NCBI GenBank assembly: GCA_016199985.1
Contig: JACQFQ010000007.1
Span: 1-35,318 of the forward strand
Length of the DNA stretch: 35,318 nucleotides
Origin: Verrucomicrobiota bacterium
GTDB lineage: Bacteria; Verrucomicrobiota; Verrucomicrobiia; Limisphaerales; UBA11320
Direction of reading: 5' to 3'
The notes below the pieces were generated by a model. The model was not told the origin of the DNA and searched no databases. It saw nothing but the letters and a program-made list of their open reading frames with translations. Positions within the stretch are counted from its first letter, which is position 1. Every line of letters starts with the position of its first letter. Shown piece after piece: positions 17,284 through 25,303 of the stretch. Both the position numbers and the translations under genes were made by a program.

Positions 17284-18351
17284 ATGCCAACTGTTTCCTT
17301 GCGGACAAAGTCCGCTCGTTCTCTTGTCGCCGCGGGACTCCTCGGCTGGCTCGCCTTCACGGGACTGCTTGCCCATGCCTACACCGAGCGCCCCGGCGTC
17401 GGGGGAGACGGCAGCTTCACCATCGGACCGGAATACGCGCTCGATCCCGACCTCACGGACAAGGGCAACCCCAAGGGCAAGTCGTTCACGTTTTCAATGC
17501 GTCTGGCCGACAGCAAAATCTTCCGCGGCGACGACACGACGCTGGAGCCGCAGAAAAAGGAGGTGCGCAAGGAGCGGAAGATCTTTGTCTACGTTCCAGC
17601 CGCCTACCGGGACGGCGTCAAGGCCCCCGTCCTTGTGACGCACGACGGTCCGAGCCAGATGAACCTCGTGCGCAACGCGCTGGACAATCTTACAATCTCC
17701 AAGGATCCGCAGCGAAAGCTGCCGGCGTTCCTTGTCATCGCCGTGGAGAACGGCGGCAACGATGGCAAGAACAGCGAGCGCGGCCTGGAGTACGACACCA
17801 TGTCGGACCGCTTCGCGCGGTTCATCAACGATGAGGTTTTTCCGGCGGTGCTGGGCAACGCGGAGATCAAGGCGGCCTATCCGCGCATCGCCATCACGGA
17901 CAATCCGTGGGGCCGGGCGACGATGGGCTGCAGCTCCGGCGGCGCCGCGGCGTTGACCATGGGTTGGTTCCGACCCGATCTGTTCCGACGAATCATCGCC
18001 TACTCCGGCACCTTCGTGGATCAGCAGGACGACGACGCGCCCGAGGAAGCCAAATTCCCGTATGGGGCGTGGGAGTATCACTCGAGCATGAAGCTGATCG
18101 CGAACAGTCCGAAGAAACCGCTGCGGATCTTCACCCATGTCTCGGAAAACGACATCCGGGCCAAGGATCCGGAATCCACCCAGCACAACTGGGTCATGGC
18201 CGGTCAGCGCACAGAAGCGGCGCTGAAAGCCAAGGGCTACAATCACCGTTTCATCTTCAGCCAGGCCACCGGTCACTGTGACCGCAAAGTGTTCGAGCAG
18301 ACGCTTGCCGACACGTTGGTGTGGGTGTGGCGGGGGTATCACTCGAACTAG
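17284..18351 (+). CDS. Secreted alpha/beta-hydrolase esterase (Fes/CE1-like)
   Basis: A 355-residue protein with a signal peptide (hydrophobic about 13-32, LLAHA). The core has the esterase strand RKIFVYVPAAYRDGVKAPVLVTHDG, a nucleophile elbow GCSSGG at 215-220 (Ser217), IIAYSGTF after it, and a C-terminal ATGHCD with candidate catalytic His331. An acid near SENDIR (287-292) would complete the triad. This layout matches the Fes/esterase-D and carbohydrate-esterase CE1 group, which cleave ester bonds in siderophores or in plant cell-wall polysaccharides; here removal of acyl or feruloyl groups is an inference. The ATG at 17284 is preferred to the TTG at 17266. The next gene starts 15 bp after it, so the two are likely co-transcribed. 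Confidence 0.82.
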   Translation: MPTVSLRTKSARSLVAAGLLGWLAFTGLLAHAYTERPGVGGDGSFTIGPEYALDPDLTDKGNPKGKSFTFSMRLADSKIFRGDDTTLEPQKKEVRKERKIFVYVPAAYRDGVKAPVLVTHDGPSQMNLVRNALDNLTISKDPQRKLPAFLVIAVENGGNDGKNSERGLEYDTMSDRFARFINDEVFPAVLGNAEIKAAYPRIAITDNPWGRATMGCSSGGAAALTMGWFRPDLFRRIIAYSGTFVDQQDDDAPEEAKFPYGAWEYHSSMKLIANSPKKPLRIFTHVSENDIRAKDPESTQHNWVMAGQRTEAALKAKGYNHRFIFSQATGHCDRKVFEQTLADTLVWVWRGYHSN

Positions 18352-18366
18352 AAACAATCTTTGCCC

Positions 18367-19479
18367 ATGCATTCCCGAAACTTCGCCCGCGTCGTCGCGC
18401 TGCTGACCTTGGCCTTCCTTCCAGCTGTCCGAGCGGCGACTTCCGATGGAGCGCGGCGAGAGCTCTATGTCGCCGTGCCGGGCATCCGGGACTACCTCCA
18501 GTACGGCGGCCATGGCGTGCTCGTTTTCGACATCGACCACGGTCACCGCTTCCTTCGTCGCATTCCCGCCGGCGGCGTCGGAAAAGACGGAACGCCGATG
18601 AACGTGAAAGGAGTCTGCGCCTGCGCCGCCACGGAGCGGTTGTATGTGAGCACGCTTGAAACGCTCCAGTGCTTCGATCTGCGAACCCAGCGGGCGCTCT
18701 GGGAGAAGCGTTACGAAGGCGGATGCGATCGCATGTCCATCACTCCAGATGGCAGGAAGCTCTTCACCCCGAGTCTTGAAAAGGATTTCTGGCGTGTGAT
18801 CGACGGGAGCACGGGCGACGTGATCAGCCGCATCCCTCATGAAAAAAACGCGCACAACACCATCGTCAGCCTCGATGGTCGCGAAGCCTATTTAGCGGAT
18901 CGGGGCAGTCGCATCGTGAAAATCGTGGACACCGCTTCAGACCAGGTGATTCGCACGGCGGGCCCATTCGGCAACTTTGTGCGGCCCTTCACGATCAACG
19001 GGAAGCACACCCTGGGCTATATGAACGTGGATGACCTCTTGGGCTTTGAGATCGCCGATTTGCGGAGCGGCAAGGTTTTGAGCAGGATCACAGTGACAGG
19101 TTTTGAGAAAGGCCCCGTGGCCAAACATGGCTGCCCGTCTCACGGCATCGGACTGACCCCCAACGAAAAGCAGATTTGGGTCACCGACGCCCACAACAAG
19201 CGACTTCATGTCTTCGACAACACACAAACCCCCCCGAAACAGCTCCGGGACATAGCGCTTCGAGATGAGCCAGGCTGGATCACCTTCTCCCGGGATGGCC
19301 GATACGCCTATCCATCCACAGGTGAAGTCATCGACGTTCCCTCTCGCAGGATCATCGCCACATTGAAGGACGAGCACGGCGCCGACGTTCAGAGCGAAAA
19401 GCTGCTGGAAGTGGACTTTGAGGCCTCGGGCAAGGTCATCGCCGTCGGGGATCAGTTCGGCCTGGGGAGAGTGAGATGA
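18367..19479 (+). CDS. Secreted YncE-like beta-propeller protein
   Basis: A 370-residue protein with a signal peptide (about 8-25, ending VRA). The sequence is built of repeating blade units with motifs such as RMSITPDGRKLFTP, TIVSLDGREAYLADRG, IGLTPNEKQIWVTDAHN and ITFSRDGRYAYPST, as in YncE/SMP-30-type and cytochrome-D1-like seven-bladed propellers. No catalytic residues or cofactor motif are evident. Such proteins commonly accompany secreted hydrolases in this type of genome. The start is ATG at 18367, two codons after a TTG; the ORF lies 15 bp downstream of the esterase gene. Confidence 0.75.
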   Translation: MHSRNFARVVALLTLAFLPAVRAATSDGARRELYVAVPGIRDYLQYGGHGVLVFDIDHGHRFLRRIPAGGVGKDGTPMNVKGVCACAATERLYVSTLETLQCFDLRTQRALWEKRYEGGCDRMSITPDGRKLFTPSLEKDFWRVIDGSTGDVISRIPHEKNAHNTIVSLDGREAYLADRGSRIVKIVDTASDQVIRTAGPFGNFVRPFTINGKHTLGYMNVDDLLGFEIADLRSGKVLSRITVTGFEKGPVAKHGCPSHGIGLTPNEKQIWVTDAHNKRLHVFDNTQTPPKQLRDIALRDEPGWITFSRDGRYAYPSTGEVIDVPSRRIIATLKDEHGADVQSEKLLEVDFEASGKVIAVGDQFGLGRVR

Positions 19480-19705
19480 AAACTTGGCGGCCTGGAGCTT
19501 GAATCCGTCGACACCCGCGGCAAGAGTCGCGCTTCAACGGTTTGTTGCGGCGAAAGCAAAAGAGCTTGAATGCCGGATTGCTCCCAGGCTTCAGCCTGTT
19601 CACGCGCGATCCAGCCGCGAACAGTTTTATAACCGGCGTCGTCGTTCCAGCGAGGCGATCGCTCCAGGGAAAGCAGATGAAGAAACCCACTCAACCAGCC
19701 AAACC
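19480..19705. other. Spacer with a coupled leader ORF and short repeats
   Basis: About 225 bp separate the propeller gene from the likely MFS start. It holds a direct repeat of gagcttgaat (about 19493 and 19562), a small palindrome aggct-tc-agcct, and a 10-codon ORF (19677-19709, starting MKKPTQ) with a purine-rich site before it. The TGA of that ORF overlaps the GTG start of the MFS gene as GTGA. It may be a leader peptide, or the true start with one frameshift. Confidence 0.4.
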
Positions 19706-21091
19706 GTGATCCCAGAAGAACCCGCCTCGCCCCCGAGCGCCAAAGAAGCTGAGTATCCGCGTCCTGGCTGGGCCTGGTACGTTGTCGCGTTGCTCACACT
19801 GGCTTACGTTTTCTCCTTCATTGATCGGCAGATCCTCAACCTCCTCGTCGGCCCCATTCAGCGCGATCTCGGCATTGGCGAAAAAGAGATGAGCCTGCTC
19901 ATGGGCGCGAGCTTCGCTGTGTTTTATACGCTGTTCGGCATTCCTCTGGGACGGTTGGCCGACACGGGGAGCCGGCGCTGGCTTGTGGTGTCGGGCACAG
20001 CGTTGTGGAGCCTGATGACCGCCGCCTGCGGGTTGACCCTTAGATTCTGGCAACTCGCCCTGGCTCGGATGGGTGTGGGCGTCGGCGAGGCGAGCCTGTC
20101 GCCGGCCGCTTACTCGCTCATCGCGGACTGTTTTCCGCCAGAGCGCCGATCCACCGCGTTGGGGGTGTATGGCATGGGCATCTATATCGGTCAGGGCATG
20201 GCGCTGATTCTGGGTGGGCTCGTGATCCAGTTCACCTCGGCGCAGGAGACATTTGTTCTACCGCTGACCGGGGCCGTGCGCTCATGGCAGGTGGTCTTTT
20301 TTGCTGTGGGCCTGCCGGGCTTGCTGGTGGCGCTGTTGCTTCTGACGATTCGCGAGCCCGTCCGTCGTGGCGCGCGCGTGAGAAGCGTCGACGGCGGCGC
20401 AGCCCCGGCTGGGAGGACGTCGCTGCGTGAGGCCTGGATGTATCTGACTGGAAATCGTGGGACGTTCCTGTGCCTCTTTTTCGGCATGGGCTTCGCCGCG
20501 TTGAACGGCTACGGCTCCGCGGCGTGGATTCCCACCTTCTTCATCCGTCGGCACGGCTGGACGGCAGGGGACACGGGAGTGATCTTTGGACTCATCGTGG
20601 GGATTTGCGGCACGGCGGGCATTGTAACAGCCGGCCGCGTGGCTGACTGGCTTCGACAGCGGGGCAGGAGGGATGCGAATCTGCGCCTGGCCCTATGGGC
20701 CACCGTCGCTTGGCTTCCTTTCGGCGCGCTCTTTCCGCTCGTGCCGTCGGGTCGCTGGGCCGCGGCGCTGCTCGCTCCCGCCTTGTTCCTGATGAGCATG
20801 CCTTTTGGTCTGGCCCCGGCCGCCATTCAACAACTGATGCCGAATCCCATGCGGGGCCAGGCTTCCGCCCTCTACCTGTTTGTCATCAATCTCATGGGTC
20901 TCGGCTTTGGCCCGACCGTCGTGGCCTTTCTGACCGAGGATGTGTTCCATGACAGGAATGCGCTGCATCTCTCTTTGACGGTTCTGATCGTGGTGGGCAG
21001 CCTCTGCTCCGGGCTGTTGCTGCGACGCGGTCTGAAACATTATGGTCGCACTCTGGACTACTTGAGCGCCTGGAGCAAAGCAGGCGAGTAA
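19706..21091 (+). CDS. MFS transporter (spinster-like)
   Basis: About 461 residues from the GTG at 19706, with about 12 membrane helices. Helix 1 begins GWAWYVVALLTLAYVFSFIDRQILNLLVGPIQRDLGIG, and the FxDR motif with GIPLGRLADTGSRRWL after helix 2 is typical of spinster-type and anion:cation-symporter MFS proteins. Substrate is unknown; the neighbouring secreted hydrolases suggest uptake of a degradation product. The open frame extends upstream to a TTG at 19484, but those residues are Arg-rich and unlike any transporter N-terminus. The GTG start overlaps the stop of a 10-codon leader ORF. Confidence 0.85.
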   Translation: MIPEEPASPPSAKEAEYPRPGWAWYVVALLTLAYVFSFIDRQILNLLVGPIQRDLGIGEKEMSLLMGASFAVFYTLFGIPLGRLADTGSRRWLVVSGTALWSLMTAACGLTLRFWQLALARMGVGVGEASLSPAAYSLIADCFPPERRSTALGVYGMGIYIGQGMALILGGLVIQFTSAQETFVLPLTGAVRSWQVVFFAVGLPGLLVALLLLTIREPVRRGARVRSVDGGAAPAGRTSLREAWMYLTGNRGTFLCLFFGMGFAALNGYGSAAWIPTFFIRRHGWTAGDTGVIFGLIVGICGTAGIVTAGRVADWLRQRGRRDANLRLALWATVAWLPFGALFPLVPSGRWAAALLAPALFLMSMPFGLAPAAIQQLMPNPMRGQASALYLFVINLMGLGFGPTVVAFLTEDVFHDRNALHLSLTVLIVVGSLCSGLLLRRGLKHYGRTLDYLSAWSKAGE

Positions 21092-21136
21092 ACTCCCAAC
21101 GCAACTCAACGCATTCCGAACTCCTTCAAGCCACTT

Positions 21137-22957
21137 ATGAACTCCGCCGGAAACGATCCCTCAGCTGAGTCGGCGCCGGATGGCGGTCCGACCCAACGAT
21201 TGGCCGCGCCCGCGACGTTTCGCTCCCTTCGCGTCTGGCCCGCATTGCTTCTGGTTGCGCTGATGATCCTCACGCGCTACGGACCCGCCCACCTCGAAGG
21301 GGGGCTGTCGAGCTACTGGATGATCGCCGTGTTTGGACCCGTGTTATGCTCGCTGCTGTTGGTGATTTGGTGGCTGGCCGCGAGCCGCGCGACCTGGAAG
21401 GAACGGCTGTTCGGCTTTCTGGGATTGATCGCTTCGCTGGCCGTCACGGTCATGCTGTCTGACCCGACCATGCGCGGGCCGGGCACAATCAACCTGACGG
21501 CGCCCATGGGCATGATGGCCTTTGCGTTGGGCGCAACCGTTCTCAGGAAACATCGCCCGACCATGAGAACGGGCGTTCCCTTGATGATCGCGCTCGTCAG
21601 TTTCGGCTTTTCACTGTTGTTCCGCGGCGAGGGCATGACGGGAGATTACGCCCTCAGCCTTCGCTGGCGCTGGTCGCAGACTCCCGAGGCTCTCATGCTC
21701 GCCAGCCGCAAGCCGGAAGCCGCCGCGCCGGTCCAGAGCCCGGAATCTGACAGGCTCGCCGCCGCGCTCTCCAATCCAGGATGGCCTGGGTTTCGTGGGG
21801 CGGATCGCGCGGGGTGTTCGCGGGGACCGCAAATCTCGACCAACTGGATCGCCCATCCGCCGAGGCAACTCTGGAAAATTCCTGTCGGCCCGGCGTGGTC
21901 GTCGTTCGCCTTCGCGGATCGGCGGCTCTTCACGCAGGAGCAACGCGGGCCGAAGGAGACGGTGGTGTGCTACGATGCGGACACCGGCCGCGAACTCTGG
22001 AGCCAGGCGCTCGAAACCCGGTTCGACGAGCCGCTGGGCGGCCCGGGCCCTCGGGCGACGCCAACCCTGGCGGATGGAGGATTGTTCGTGACCGGCGCCA
22101 CGGGCAACTTCCTGCGATTGAATCCTGTCACCGGCGCCCTCGTGTGGAAACAGAACTTGAAAGAGGTCTCCGGTCGCGAAGTTCCGATGTGGGGATTCGC
22201 CGCGTCGCCCCTCGTCGCCCGCTCGACGGTCATCGTTCACGCGGGCGGTCCAGGAGGGAAAGGCCTGCTTGGTTTTGACTTCGCCACGGGGACGCTCCGC
22301 TGGTCGGCCGCCGACGGGAATGACTCCTACAGCTCGCCGCAACTTAGCGCCATCGCGGGCGAGGAACTGGTGCTCATGCTGACGAACGAAGGCCTGCTGA
22401 TGGTCGACCCGGCCACCGGCAAGGAAAGACTGAACTACGAGTGGAAATTTGGAAATTACCGCGCGCTGCAACCCAGCGTCGTTGACGGCAACACGATCCT
22501 GCTGCCGACGGGCATGAGCGTCGGCACGCGGGCCATTCGTGTCTCCCAGACCAACGGACAGTTCGCCGCGGTAGAATTGTGGACTTCGCGCCATCTGAAG
22601 CCGGACTTCACGGATCTGGTGACATACAACGGGTGCGTCTATGGCATCGACGGCGGAATCTTCACATGCGTTGACATCAAGACCGGCCTTCGGCGGTGGA
22701 AAGGCGGCCGTTACGGCAAGGGACAGGTGTTGTTGCTGGAAAGCTCCGGCCTGCTCCTGGTGGCGGCTGAGGACGGTCGGGTTGTGCTCTTGCGGGCGGA
22801 TTCAAATGAGCATGCCGAAGTGGACTCGTTCAAGGCGCTCGAAGGCAAAACTTGGAACCATCCGGTCGTCGTCGGCGATCGGCTCTACCTCCGCAATTCC
22901 CAGGAGGCAGCCTGTTTTCAGTTGCCCATGGCGGAGACGAAGAAGTCGGGAATCTGA
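21137..22957 (+). CDS. Membrane-anchored PQQ-type beta-propeller protein
   Basis: A 606-residue protein. Residues about 30-170 hold five likely transmembrane helices, followed from about residue 210 by a PQQ-like propeller: it opens GWPGFRGADRAGCS, a common start of PQQ-binding-like repeats, and contains several DxxTGxxLW-type blade ends (DADTGRELWSQ, NPVTGALVWKQ, DFATGTLRWSA, DIKTGLRRW). Quinoprotein catalytic residues (metal-binding Asn/Asp pair, vicinal disulfide) are not evident, so this is probably a binding or scaffold propeller rather than an alcohol dehydrogenase. It lies 45 bp after the MFS gene and is probably in the same transcript. Confidence 0.8.
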   Translation: MNSAGNDPSAESAPDGGPTQRLAAPATFRSLRVWPALLLVALMILTRYGPAHLEGGLSSYWMIAVFGPVLCSLLLVIWWLAASRATWKERLFGFLGLIASLAVTVMLSDPTMRGPGTINLTAPMGMMAFALGATVLRKHRPTMRTGVPLMIALVSFGFSLLFRGEGMTGDYALSLRWRWSQTPEALMLASRKPEAAAPVQSPESDRLAAALSNPGWPGFRGADRAGCSRGPQISTNWIAHPPRQLWKIPVGPAWSSFAFADRRLFTQEQRGPKETVVCYDADTGRELWSQALETRFDEPLGGPGPRATPTLADGGLFVTGATGNFLRLNPVTGALVWKQNLKEVSGREVPMWGFAASPLVARSTVIVHAGGPGGKGLLGFDFATGTLRWSAADGNDSYSSPQLSAIAGEELVLMLTNEGLLMVDPATGKERLNYEWKFGNYRALQPSVVDGNTILLPTGMSVGTRAIRVSQTNGQFAAVELWTSRHLKPDFTDLVTYNGCVYGIDGGIFTCVDIKTGLRRWKGGRYGKGQVLLLESSGLLLVAAEDGRVVLLRADSNEHAEVDSFKALEGKTWNHPVVVGDRLYLRNSQEAACFQLPMAETKKSGI

Positions 22958-23166
22958 CTGGGTCCAGCGGCCGAGACCGACCGTTCGAAACTACTTTACT
23001 TGTGAGCGTCGCTCGTGTTCCTACAATTGCCGTGACATCCACTCAGTTGAGAATCAACACGACCCCTAGGTTCATGAATATGAGCATATCAATGCGCAGC
23101 CCGCGGACTAGCCGAAGACGACGTTTTGAAGCGTCTTCAAGCGAAGGTTCTGAAAGAGGACTACGG

Positions 23167-25236
23167 GTGAAGTCCGGAACTTGGGCCCTTCTGCCCGTGA
23201 TACCGATGCTGGGAGTTTGTGCCTTGTTCTTGCTGGCCGGCCACAGCGTGTCGGTCGCCGCGCCGACGGTTTCACAGTTCAAACTGCTGACGGCGCCCGG
23301 AACCATCGGCGCGCTCACGGTCACCGAAGACGGCAACAGAGTGGACACCGACTACCGGGTGGATGACAACGGTCGCGGCCCCCAGCTCAAGGAGCGCATC
23401 ATCGTGGGCTCGGACGGAATTCCGCAGCGTTGGGAGATTGAAGGCCATTCGGACGGGGGCGCGCCGGTCAAGGAACGTTTCCTGGTCGAAGAGGGCCGGG
23501 CGAAGTGGACTTCCCTGGATGACGCGGGCGAGGCCGAAGCGGGCAAGGGTTTTTACGTGGCCAACAACTGCGGTCCGTGGTCCCTCAGTCTCTATCTGAA
23601 GGCCCTCCTGGCGGCGGAGAATCACACCCGAGCCGCGCTGCCGGGCGGGTCGCTGCGAGTCGAAAGAATTCGCGAGGTCGAGATCGGCGCGACGCAGACC
23701 CGCGAAACGGTCGTGGCTTATGCGTTGTACGGTCTCGACGTAAGGCCGCTGTTCCTGCTCGCGCGCGGCGATCGATTGGTGGCCTCGCTCACGCCCGGAT
23801 CCGTGCTGGTCGAGGAGAAGCATCAGGGAGAGTTTTCGGCCTTGTCCGCGCTGGCGGGCGAGCTCTCCGCCGACGTGCTCAAGGCGTTCACAACCCGGTT
23901 CACCCACGCGGTGGACGGGCCGCTATGGATTCAGAACGTCCGGGTTTTCGACGCCGTGAGCGGCAGGCTGGGCCCGCCCGCCAGCGTGGGCGTCTTCCGC
24001 GACCTGATCGTGTCTGTGGGCAACGAGGCCCCGCCCGCGGACGCGTTTGTCGTGGACGGCGGCGGCGGCGCGTTGCTTCCGGGCCTGTTCGATTCCCACG
24101 ATCACCTCAGCGATTGGGCCGGTCCGCTGCACATGGCGGCGGGCGTCACCTTTGGGCGGGATCCTGGCGGCGACAATGAAACATTGCTGCTGCTCCAAAA
24201 GCGGATCAATGCCGGCGAGATCATGGGGCCGCGAATGCGGAACAGCGGATTTCTCGAGGGCAAGTCGCCGTTCTCCGCCAGCGCGGGCTTCGTGATCTCG
24301 AGTGTTGAGGAGGCCAGGGAAAAAGTCCGATGGTATGCCGCGCACGGCTTCTGGGGCATCAAGATCTACAACTCGATGACGCCCGATTTCGTCAAGCCCA
24401 TCGCCGAGGAGGCTCACCGTCTGGGGCTCCATGTTTCGGGTCATGTCCCCGCGTTCATGTCCTCCGAACGCGCTGTGCGCGACGGCTACGACGAGGTCAA
24501 CCACATCAATCAACTGATGCTCAGCCTCATCATTGACCCGTTGAAGGACGACACGCGCACACCGTTTCGGTTCACCGCTTTCGGTGAGCGGATGGCGAAC
24601 CTGGACTTGAAGAGCGAGCCGGTGCAACGCCTGGTGAAATTGATGCGCAAGCGAAAGACCGCGTCGGATCCGACGATGGCCTGCTTCTCGCAAACGCTCC
24701 TCTCGCGTCGAGGCAAGGAATGTCCCACCGACACGGGTTGGGTGGACCACGTTCCTGCCACCGTGGGTCGGGCCCGTCGCAGTCCGTACCTGAGCGTCAC
24801 GCCTGAGCAATACCCGGTCTACGACGCGAGCTGGCGAAAGATCGAGGAATCGCTGGTCATGCTCTACAAGGCGGGCATCACACTGGTGCCGGGCACCGAC
24901 GATTACGCCGGCTTGGTGCTCCACAGCGAACTGGAGGCGTGGGTGAAAGCCGGCATCCCCGCCTCCGCCGTGCTCTCCATGGCCACTCGCGGCGGCGCGC
25001 GCTTCCTTGGGATGGACGGGCAGTGCGGCGTCGTCGCGCCTGGAAAGCTTGCGGATCTTTACCTGGTTGATGGCGATCCCACCCAGGACATTGCGGCGGT
25101 CCGCAAGGGACGTCTCGTGTTGAAGGGCGGCGCGATGTACTATCCCGATGAAATTCACGAGGCGCTCGGCATCAAGCCGTTCGCGCGGCACGCGGTGGTC
25201 ACCCCGCCGTCGAAGCTCGCGCGGAGGCGGGATTAG
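23167..25236 (+). CDS. Secreted amidohydrolase with extra N-terminal domain
   Basis: About 689 residues from GTG 23167, which gives a typical signal peptide (WALLPVIPMLGVCALFLLAG, then VSVAA) and has a GAGGA site 7 bases upstream. An ATG at 23074 in the same frame would add 31 mostly basic/serine residues and is the alternative. Residues about 30-250 form a domain I do not recognise. From about 252 the protein is an imidazolonepropionase-like amidohydrolase with the full metal-ligand set: FDSHDHL (His311, His313), a lysine in GIKIYNSM, His in HVSGHVP, His in VNHINQ, and Asp in PGTDDYAG. Such enzymes hydrolyse cyclic amides, dipeptides or lactones; the substrate is not determined. The end (KLADLYLVDGDPTQDI) is the usual beta-sandwich. 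Confidence 0.85.
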   Translation: MKSGTWALLPVIPMLGVCALFLLAGHSVSVAAPTVSQFKLLTAPGTIGALTVTEDGNRVDTDYRVDDNGRGPQLKERIIVGSDGIPQRWEIEGHSDGGAPVKERFLVEEGRAKWTSLDDAGEAEAGKGFYVANNCGPWSLSLYLKALLAAENHTRAALPGGSLRVERIREVEIGATQTRETVVAYALYGLDVRPLFLLARGDRLVASLTPGSVLVEEKHQGEFSALSALAGELSADVLKAFTTRFTHAVDGPLWIQNVRVFDAVSGRLGPPASVGVFRDLIVSVGNEAPPADAFVVDGGGGALLPGLFDSHDHLSDWAGPLHMAAGVTFGRDPGGDNETLLLLQKRINAGEIMGPRMRNSGFLEGKSPFSASAGFVISSVEEAREKVRWYAAHGFWGIKIYNSMTPDFVKPIAEEAHRLGLHVSGHVPAFMSSERAVRDGYDEVNHINQLMLSLIIDPLKDDTRTPFRFTAFGERMANLDLKSEPVQRLVKLMRKRKTASDPTMACFSQTLLSRRGKECPTDTGWVDHVPATVGRARRSPYLSVTPEQYPVYDASWRKIEESLVMLYKAGITLVPGTDDYAGLVLHSELEAWVKAGIPASAVLSMATRGGARFLGMDGQCGVVAPGKLADLYLVDGDPTQDIAAVRKGRLVLKGGAMYYPDEIHEALGIKPFARHAVVTPPSKLARRRD

Positions 25237-25303
25237 TCAACCTTGCCAGCCCTGATCTTCTCGCAAATACTTCCCTGCGAAACTGACTTTCCCACCAACA
25301 ATC

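Noticed and set aside
23074..23166. Twin-arginine signal in an extended amidohydrolase start (TSRRRRF)
   Set aside because: The arginines are about 20 residues before the hydrophobic core and do not fit SRRxFLK; the GTG at 23167 with a good ribosome binding site explains export better.
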